A stretch of DNA of 9,503 bases from Chloroflexota bacterium (GTDB lineage: Bacteria; Chloroflexota; Limnocylindria; QHBO01). The notes beneath the pieces are model-generated. The model was not told the origin of the DNA, ran no database searches, and was given only the letters and a program-made list of their open reading frames with translations. The stretch lies in the NCBI GenBank assembly GCA_024636135.1, contig JAGXHP010000030.1, forward strand, positions 1 through 9,503. Direction: 5' to 3'. Both the position numbers and the translations under genes were made by a program. This document shows, piece by piece, positions 5,457-9,503 of the stretch (its first letter is position 1; each line of letters opens with the position of its first letter).

Positions 5457-6755
5457 TCAGGCGGCTGCCGGCTCCGCCTCGGCGGCGACGGCTCGGCTCC
5501 TTGAAACCTCGGTCGTCCGGGCTGCCGCAAAGCGTCCGAGCGCGGCACTGGCGAAGAGGATGGCGAACGCGGGATACCCGCCGAGCAGCATGACGATGGA
5601 CGATGCGGCCGCACCCCCGGTGTAGGCGCCGACGTTGCGCACCACGAAGTGGCTCTGGAATGCGAGGACCCCGGGTCCGGTCGCCAGCCGAAAGAGGCGC
5701 TCATTGGCGGCGAGCTGTCCAGCCGTGTCGCCGGCGGCCATGAGGACGGCGACGACCACGAGGACGAGCGGGGCGATCGGGTTGGCCGGATGCGCAGCGA
5801 GGCCGAGCAGCAGCGCGGTCCCGCGCAGCAGGAACGAGCCGCGCAGCAGGCTCGATGACGATCCGCCACGAAGGTGGGTGCTGACCCACAGCGAGGCGAG
5901 GACGAGCGTTCCCGAGCTGATGGCGCTGAGTGCGATCGCGAACCCGGCGCCGGTCCCCAGGACGCTGATGGCGTAGACCGACAGGAACGGCGAGAGGCCG
6001 GCAGACAGCAGGGCCAGGGTCATGACGTTACCGTGGCGCCGAAGCCTCGCCTGCTCGTCGCTTCTCCAGGCCGTCTGGCGCGGGACGCGAATGCGGCCCG
6101 GCGCGGGGAGGCGTCGCAGGACGACAAGCGGAACAAGGCCGGCCAGCCCCGAGACGAGCAGCGGTCCGGCGTAGGCCCACAGCCCGACCGTCTCGACCAG
6201 TGCGTCGATCGTGAACGCGATGGGCAGAAGGACGACGGACCCGATACCCAGGGCGATGCCCCCCAGGCGCGGCGCGATGAGCCGCCGCTCGTAGTCGGGA
6301 AGAATGATCTGGTACCACGACTGCTGGAGGCTGTAGGCCGTTGCCCCGAGCGCCCCGAGCACGCCGCTGAGCACGCCGATGAGCACGATCGCGGCCAGCG
6401 GCGCCAGGATGCCCGTGGCGGCGAGTCCGACGATGGCCGCCAGGAGGAGGCCGCGCGGCTCCCCGATGGTGGCGAAGAGCACCACGAGCCCGCGCAGGTT
6501 GCCATCGGTGCGATCGAGCCAGCTCGGGAGCCAGCGCTGCGACATGGTGCCCACGGCAGGCAGGACGGCGATGGCGGTTGCCAGGGCAGGGTGCGCCCCG
6601 AGCGCCAGCAGCAGCGGGATCGTGATGGCTGGGCCGGTCAGGGCGCCGATGAACCCCTGCGCGATGGCGAGGACGCGGAACGGGCGGTAGTTTCGGGCGG
6701 CGAATGCCCGCCAGTCGCGGAGTGCCGGATGGTTTGAGGTGGGACGTGCGCGCAC
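5457..6755 (-). CDS. MFS-like multi-pass membrane protein
   Basis: The 432-residue protein has about twelve hydrophobic segments with a basic, Arg-rich loop at roughly 211-244 between the halves, which is the layout of a major facilitator permease. Motif A is degraded: after the second helix only LDRTDGNLRG resembles GxxxDRxGxR. Acidic and basic residues inside the membrane are few. It may therefore be a divergent or orphan MFS member, and the cargo is unknown. The N-terminal 25 residues, ending in ARNYRPFRVLA, are cytoplasmic and basic, and the first helix follows. The start is GTG 6755, with no convincing ribosome binding site before it. Internal methionines are too far in to be alternatives. 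The protein ends in an Ala/Glu tail. It is followed 48 bases later by arsR, which has its own promoter. Confidence 0.8.
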   Translation of the reverse strand: MRARPTSNHPALRDWRAFAARNYRPFRVLAIAQGFIGALTGPAITIPLLLALGAHPALATAIAVLPAVGTMSQRWLPSWLDRTDGNLRGLVVLFATIGEPRGLLLAAIVGLAATGILAPLAAIVLIGVLSGVLGALGATAYSLQQSWYQIILPDYERRLIAPRLGGIALGIGSVVLLPIAFTIDALVETVGLWAYAGPLLVSGLAGLVPLVVLRRLPAPGRIRVPRQTAWRSDEQARLRRHGNVMTLALLSAGLSPFLSVYAISVLGTGAGFAIALSAISSGTLVLASLWVSTHLRGGSSSSLLRGSFLLRGTALLLGLAAHPANPIAPLVLVVVAVLMAAGDTAGQLAANERLFRLATGPGVLAFQSHFVVRNVGAYTGGAAASSIVMLLGGYPAFAILFASAALGRFAAARTTEVSRSRAVAAEAEPAAA

Positions 6756-6953
6756 GGAAGTGTGAAGACCTTGTCCGGGAGCGCGCGTACTCCGCCCAAA
6801 CCTGCTCTGGACGATGTCGGTGCAGGGCGTCCCAGCCGGGCATCCGACCTGCTCAGCATACGACAGCCAGCGGGCCGACGGGATGGGACCTTCGTCCTGC
6901 CGCCGCGCATCGCGACAGCAGAGTTGTCACGAGCCGCGCTCATCGTTGCGGGC
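6756..6953. other. Divergent intergenic region
   Basis: This gap of about 200 bases separates the minus-strand permease from the plus-strand zinc-ribbon gene and must hold both promoters. A TATGCT hexamer on the minus strand (6855-6860) and a TTGTCA on the plus strand (6924-6929) are possible elements, but neither has a partner at normal spacing. CATCGT (6941-6946) lies 7 bases before the ATG at 6954 and could be a weak leaderless -10. I see no RNA gene or repeat here. Confidence 0.35.
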
Positions 6954-7118
6954 ATGAACATTCTTCTCGACTGCGCGTGGTGCGAGGACGAGGTCGTCTT
7001 CTCGGTCGACGAGGCCGATGACGAGCTGGTCTGCAGCGCCTGCAACACCCACATGGCCTTCGCGCCCGATCCGGTCGCAACCTTCGCGCTCCTGTACGAG
7101 GGCGCCCAGGCCGCCTGA
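6954..7118 (+). CDS. Small zinc-ribbon protein (54 aa), function unknown
   Basis: The product is a 54-residue acidic protein with two CxxC knuckles, CAWC (7-10) and CSAC (28-31), about 17 residues apart, as in a single treble-clef or rubredoxin-like zinc ribbon. Between them lies a strongly acidic hairpin, VFSVDEADDELV, and after the second knuckle comes NTHMAFAPDP with a short C-terminal helix. There are no membrane segments. Similar tiny CAWC proteins of unknown role are, from memory, common in high-GC actinobacterial and chloroflexal genomes. The ATG at 6954 places the first knuckle right at the N-terminus. The frame is open back to GTG 6762, but that extension is low-complexity and lies in a likely promoter region. 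It could assist binding of a partner protein or nucleic acid; nothing here decides that. Confidence 0.7.
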   Translation: MNILLDCAWCEDEVVFSVDEADDELVCSACNTHMAFAPDPVATFALLYEGAQAA

Positions 7119-7149
7119 CGACTCGCACGGGTGCGCCGCGCCCGGACTT

Positions 7150-7159
7150 GTGGCACGCT
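7150..7159 (+). promoter_or_regulatory. Putative extended -10 element of the lytic transglycosylase gene
   Basis: GTGGCACGCT (TGG plus CACGCT) ends 7 bases before the ATG at 7167, and no Shine-Dalgarno sequence intervenes. It is nearly identical to the element ahead of the LLM oxidoreductase gene. Its place favours ATG 7167 over the GTG at 7131. Confidence 0.4.
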
Positions 7160-7166
7160 CGGCCGC

Positions 7167-7856
7167 ATGGCACCGGCTCGGCGCGCCTCGGCAGGGCGAC
7201 GCATCGGATCGACGGTGCTGGCGGCCGTCCTGCTCGTCGGCCTCGGCGCCATCGCGGCGTACTCGCTCGGGCGCGCCGACCTTGTGCCGCCATTCGGCGG
7301 GCGCATCCCGCTCGTCGCCTACGACGCCTACCGATCGGCGGAGGACGCCGCTCCGACGGTGACGGGTTCCTGCGCGGTCGATTGGCCCATCGTCGCGGGC
7401 ATTGCCCAGGTGGAGTCGCGCCATGGTCGGCTCGACGCCCATGGCCTCGACGCCGATGGCAACGTCGAGCCGCCGATTCGGGGCCGTCAGCTCGACGGCA
7501 CCCGCGGAACGCAGACGATCGTCGACACGGACGAAGGGGTCCTGGACGGGGACAGCGAGTGGGATCGGGCCATGGGCCCGCTGCAGTTCATCCCGACGAC
7601 GTGGCGCGAGCTGGGTCGCGACGGTAATGGCGACGGCACCGCGGACCCTGACAACCTGTACGACGCGGCGCTGACGGCGGTGGCGCACCTCTGCCTGCGG
7701 GAGCCCGGGGACTACACGTCGAGATCGGAGCTGCGGCGCGCGCTCATCGCCTACAACGCGTCGGGGCAGTACGCGGACGATGTGCTGCGCTGGGTGGACC
7801 GCTATCGGACCGAACCTCTCGACGACATTCTCGAGGCACCGACCGACGAGTCGTGA
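7167..7856 (+). CDS. Membrane-anchored lytic murein transglycosylase (SLT/MltB-like)
   Basis: This 229-residue enzyme should cut the MurNAc-GlcNAc bond of peptidoglycan, forming 1,6-anhydro ends, on the outer side of the membrane. Residues 1-12 are basic and about 13-35 hydrophobic, so it is an N-terminal anchor or uncleaved signal. The domain begins near Cys69: WPIVAGIAQVESRHG contains the catalytic Glu83. IRGRQLDGT, then DTDEGVLDGD, AMGPLQFIPTTW and DGNGDGTADPDNLYDAALTAVAHLC follow, and YNASGQYADDVLRW closes it. This order is the known actinobacterial-type transglycosylase pattern. DGNGDG resembles a calcium-binding loop, and Cys69 with the Cys of HLC may form a disulfide. I chose ATG 7167 over GTG 7131 because it gives a normal signal start and an extended -10 element lies just before it. 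It ends 4 bases before a convergent gene. Confidence 0.92.
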   Translation: MAPARRASAGRRIGSTVLAAVLLVGLGAIAAYSLGRADLVPPFGGRIPLVAYDAYRSAEDAAPTVTGSCAVDWPIVAGIAQVESRHGRLDAHGLDADGNVEPPIRGRQLDGTRGTQTIVDTDEGVLDGDSEWDRAMGPLQFIPTTWRELGRDGNGDGTADPDNLYDAALTAVAHLCLREPGDYTSRSELRRALIAYNASGQYADDVLRWVDRYRTEPLDDILEAPTDES

Positions 7857-7874
7857 CGTGTCAGCTTCCGTCGG
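7843..7874. terminator. Weak inverted repeat at the convergent gene ends
   Basis: CCGACG (7843-7848) and CGTCGG (7869-7874) are perfect reverse complements with a 20-base loop. They span both stop codons of the converging transglycosylase and lipoprotein genes. The loop is long, the stem short, and no T-run follows, so this is only a possible terminator. Confidence 0.25.
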
Positions 7875-8400
7875 CACCCGAGACGTTGAGGCGCCAGTAG
7901 AACGTTCCGGTGCCCTGCTCGTCGGCGAACGTGAGGTCCGCGCGGACAACCCACTCGCCGTCGGTGACCGGCACGCACAACACGCTGATTGTCCCGTCGC
8001 CGTCGACCCACGCGACGCCGGGGCCGGCGCCCTCGCTGCGGAACTCGTCCGCCATCTGCGCCTCGACGCGCCATTCCGCGAGCTGCACCCCGTCCGTCAT
8101 CCGGACCGAGACGTGGTTGATCCCGGCGGCCTGCAACACGGTGAATCGCTCGCGGTGCACGGGCCGCGCCGCCGTGGTGGCGACGGGTGCGGTGCCGCCG
8201 GACCACTCGATGGCGCCGACCACCGGCGGCAAGTCGTCGCCGTTGACGTGGAGGACGGCCAGGGGGTAGTCGGTCGGCGACGTGCGAGCCGAAAGCGTCG
8301 ATTCGCAGGCGTCGGCCTCCGACAAGGCGGGATCAACCGACGCGCCGCACGCGACGAGCATGGCCCCGACCGCCAGAATCGCGGCAGCGCGCGGGATCAT
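7861..8400 (-). CDS. Small secreted lipoprotein, function unknown
   Basis: The 179-residue product starts MIPRAAAILAVGAMLVAC, a short lipoprotein signal with lipobox LVAC and acylated Cys18, so it should be tethered outside the membrane. The mature part has no membrane segment and looks like a small beta-rich domain. It contains HVNGDDLPPVVGAIEW, GINHVSVRMTDGVQLAEW, ISVLCVPVTDGEWVVRADL and a closing FYWRLNVSG strand. I do not recognise the family. The ATG at 8400 lies 7 bases after the cyclophilin stop codon, and the AGGA of its ribosome site falls in that gap, so the two genes are co-transcribed and probably translationally coupled. An earlier in-frame start at 8460 would bury the signal peptide and is rejected. 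A role with the upstream folding enzyme is possible, but one is cytoplasmic and the other exported. Confidence 0.8.
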   Translation of the reverse strand: MIPRAAAILAVGAMLVACGASVDPALSEADACESTLSARTSPTDYPLAVLHVNGDDLPPVVGAIEWSGGTAPVATTAARPVHRERFTVLQAAGINHVSVRMTDGVQLAEWRVEAQMADEFRSEGAGPGVAWVDGDGTISVLCVPVTDGEWVVRADLTFADEQGTGTFYWRLNVSGADGS

Positions 8401-8407
8401 TGTCCTA

Positions 8408-8914
8408 TCAGGATTCGCTGATCTCGACGGTTTCGATCTTGTCGCCCGGCTCCCGGTCACGCTGCGGATCCCGCTCGCGAAGCGCCATCACCACGTCCAT
8501 GCCCTCGCTCACCCGACCGAAGACGCTGTGCCGGTCGTCGAGGTGCGGCGTGGGGCCGTGGGTGATGAAGAACTGGCTGCCGTTCGTCCCCGGCCCGGCG
8601 TTCGCCATCGAAAGCGTGCCAGGGCCGTCGTGCCGAAGCGATGGATCGAACTCGTCCCCGAACTGGTAGCCGGGGCCGCCGGTGCCCGTTCCCGTGGGAT
8701 CGCCACCCTGGGCCATGAAGCCGCCGATCACGCGGTGGAACGTCGTGCCGTCGTAGAAGCCCGCGCGGGCGAGGTTCACGAAGTTCTCGACCGTGAGCGG
8801 GACGCGGTCCGCGTAGAGGTCGACGACGATGTCGCCCTTCTCGGTCTTGAATCGGGCGGTGTAGCTCTTCGTGGTGTCGAGCGCGCCGGACGGCGGGCCT
8901 GGTCGATCGGCCAT
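8408..8914 (-). CDS. Peptidyl-prolyl cis-trans isomerase, cyclophilin type
   Basis: This 168-residue cyclophilin speeds prolyl isomerisation during protein folding. It has no signal peptide, so it should be cytoplasmic. FHRVIGGFMAQGGDPTGTG (59-77) carries catalytic Arg61 with Phe66 and Gln69. GTNGSQFFIT (109-118) and HLDDRHSVFGRV (124-135) complete the active site, with Phe116, Leu125 and His129. At the position of human CypA Trp121, the main cyclosporin contact, this protein has His124, a common prokaryotic exchange that usually weakens cyclosporin binding. About 15 residues precede the first strand and are Pro/Gly-rich. The ATG at 8914 is fixed by an AGGAG ribosome site five bases ahead. 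The small lipoprotein gene follows after 7 bases. Domain length and motif order are normal. Confidence 0.95.
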   Translation of the reverse strand: MADRPGPPSGALDTTKSYTARFKTEKGDIVVDLYADRVPLTVENFVNLARAGFYDGTTFHRVIGGFMAQGGDPTGTGTGGPGYQFGDEFDPSLRHDGPGTLSMANAGPGTNGSQFFITHGPTPHLDDRHSVFGRVSEGMDVVMALRERDPQRDREPGDKIETVEISES

Positions 8915-8919
8915 CGGTA

Positions 8920-8924
8920 CTCCT
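8920..8924 (-). promoter_or_regulatory. Ribosome binding site of the cyclophilin gene
   Basis: On the minus strand AGGAG lies five bases before the ATG at 8914, a near-ideal Shine-Dalgarno match and spacing. About 20 bases further up, TAGCAT (8946-8951) could be the -10 of a normal leadered promoter. Confidence 0.7.
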
Positions 8925-9016
8925 GTGGTGGGCTGTGCAGCGTCGATGCTACCGGACTCTCCCGGATCGGTCGCGATGGTTGGCGGGCATGCTTCGAGGC
9001 TCCACCTACCGTGGCG

Positions 9017-9503
9017 TCACGACTCGACGTCGATCACGAGGCGTGGGGGCCCGTCATCGGTGAGCAGCAACGCGCGCACGCAGGCCTCGCTCGTCAACCC
9101 GAAGTACCACGTGCTGTGGGCCTCGAAGTCGCCGCCCTCGACGAGCTGCACGAGGCTCGGCAGCCCGGGGCTGAAGTCCGTCGGTCCGTCGTAGCTGCTC
9201 GTATTGTCGGGAGTCTGCTTCGTCCCACCGCGCAGTGTCAGGCGCATGAAGCTCGATCCCGCGACCTCGATCGGCATGCCCGTGGCGTCGTGGGTGAAGG
9301 GAGGGGACGCGCGGTCGAGGGTCATCTCCGGCAGGCCATCGGCGAACTCGAACACGACGCGGTCGTATCCCGAATGCGCGCCGATCCGCACGTCGGTGAT
9401 GTTCGCCAGCGCCACGGTCCCGCGCTCGACGATCGGAAGCTCACACGAGAACTCCACCAGCTCATCGGACGGCACCGGCTCGGCGCTGCCCACCGACGAG
9501 CTC
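9017..9503 (-). CDS. AMIN-like domain protein, probable envelope protein (5' end outside window)
   Basis: The frame is open to the right edge, so the N-terminus, probably a signal peptide or lipobox plus a Ser-rich linker, is missing. The visible 162 or so residues match the AMIN-like beta domain of high-GC Gram-positive and related secreted proteins. VRIGAHSGYDRVVFEFADGLPEM is the first hallmark. A GMPIEVAGSSFMRLTL strand follows, then VQLVEGGDFEAHSTWYFGL, and finally PPRLVIDVES as the last strand right at the C-terminus. AMIN-type domains bind peptidoglycan or other envelope polymers; the AMIN-like branch is less studied. Two cysteines may form a disulfide. The GTG at 9493 is the first possible start but is preceded by in-frame serine codons, so it is probably internal. 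A gap of 102 bases separates it from the cyclophilin gene, which has its own ribosome site. Confidence 0.8.
   Translation of the reverse strand, partial: SSSVGSAEPVPSDELVEFSCELPIVERGTVALANITDVRIGAHSGYDRVVFEFADGLPEMTLDRASPPFTHDATGMPIEVAGSSFMRLTLRGGTKQTPDNTSSYDGPTDFSPGLPSLVQLVEGGDFEAHSTWYFGLTSEACVRALLLTDDGPPRLVIDVES

Noticed and set aside
5874..6737. A 287-codon plus-strand frame
   Set aside because: It is antisense to the permease gene, extremely rich in Asp, Arg, Gly and Gln, and shows no domain.
6762..6953. An N-terminal extension of the zinc-ribbon protein from GTG 6762
   Set aside because: The extra 64 residues are low in pattern and would leave no room for the divergent promoters. The compact zinc ribbon starts naturally at ATG 6954.
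7131..7166. GTG 7131 as start of the lytic transglycosylase
   Set aside because: It adds 12 residues including a Cys before the signal anchor, and it would put the putative -10 element inside the coding region. No ribosome site supports it.
7150..7166. A sigma-54 promoter suggested by TGGCAC
   Set aside because: The -12 TTGC partner is missing at the required spacing here and at 2033-2047. The elements also sit too close to the start codons.
1..9503. CRISPR arrays, tRNA or rRNA genes, insertion sequences, phage or defence genes
   Set aside because: I found no direct repeat series, no tRNA-like cloverleaf, no transposase or integrase motif, and no defence-type domain on either strand.

Overview
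This is a very GC-rich window (about two thirds G+C or more by eye) of compact bacterial chromosome. Gaps between genes are short, GTG starts are common, and two convergent gene pairs are only 4 to 5 bases apart. An F420-type luciferase-like oxidoreductase, an actinobacterial-style lytic transglycosylase and an AMIN-like domain protein point to Actinomycetota or a high-GC Chloroflexota lineage such as Limnocylindria. That placement is inference; there is no rRNA or other decisive marker. I see no mobile element, CRISPR array, tRNA, rRNA or phage gene.

Layout. 1-2923 is on the plus strand: the C-terminal part of a DAO-type FAD oxidoreductase, a six-helix membrane diguanylate cyclase (GGEEF, with an intact RxxD inhibitory site) and an F420-dependent LLM oxidoreductase. 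2929-6755 is on the minus strand. Read in its own direction it runs: an MFS-like permease (6755-5457), an ArsR-type regulator with thioredoxin (5408-4737), and a second MFS permease followed by a YciI-like protein (4623-2929). A divergent gap of about 200 bases follows. Two plus-strand genes come next: a 54-residue zinc-ribbon protein and a membrane-anchored lytic transglycosylase. The window ends with three minus-strand genes: a partial AMIN-like protein, a cytoplasmic cyclophilin, and a small lipoprotein of unknown function probably translated from the cyclophilin message.

How the genes work together. The clearest functional unit is arsR-trxA: a redox or metal-type repressor ahead of a classical CGPC thioredoxin, with a perfect 10-base palindrome between plausible -35 and -10 elements. 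The MFS gene and the YciI gene form a second two-gene operon, and cyclophilin with the lipoprotein a third. The window otherwise looks like ordinary housekeeping and envelope content; I found no defence system or obvious new multi-gene system.

The most interesting pattern is regulatory. Several first-in-operon genes lack a Shine-Dalgarno sequence but carry an extended -10-like element, roughly TGG-CANNNT, ending 6 to 8 bases before the start codon. Genes such as trxA and cyclophilin have clear ribosome binding sites instead. This suggests leaderless transcripts, and it also helps choose start codons.
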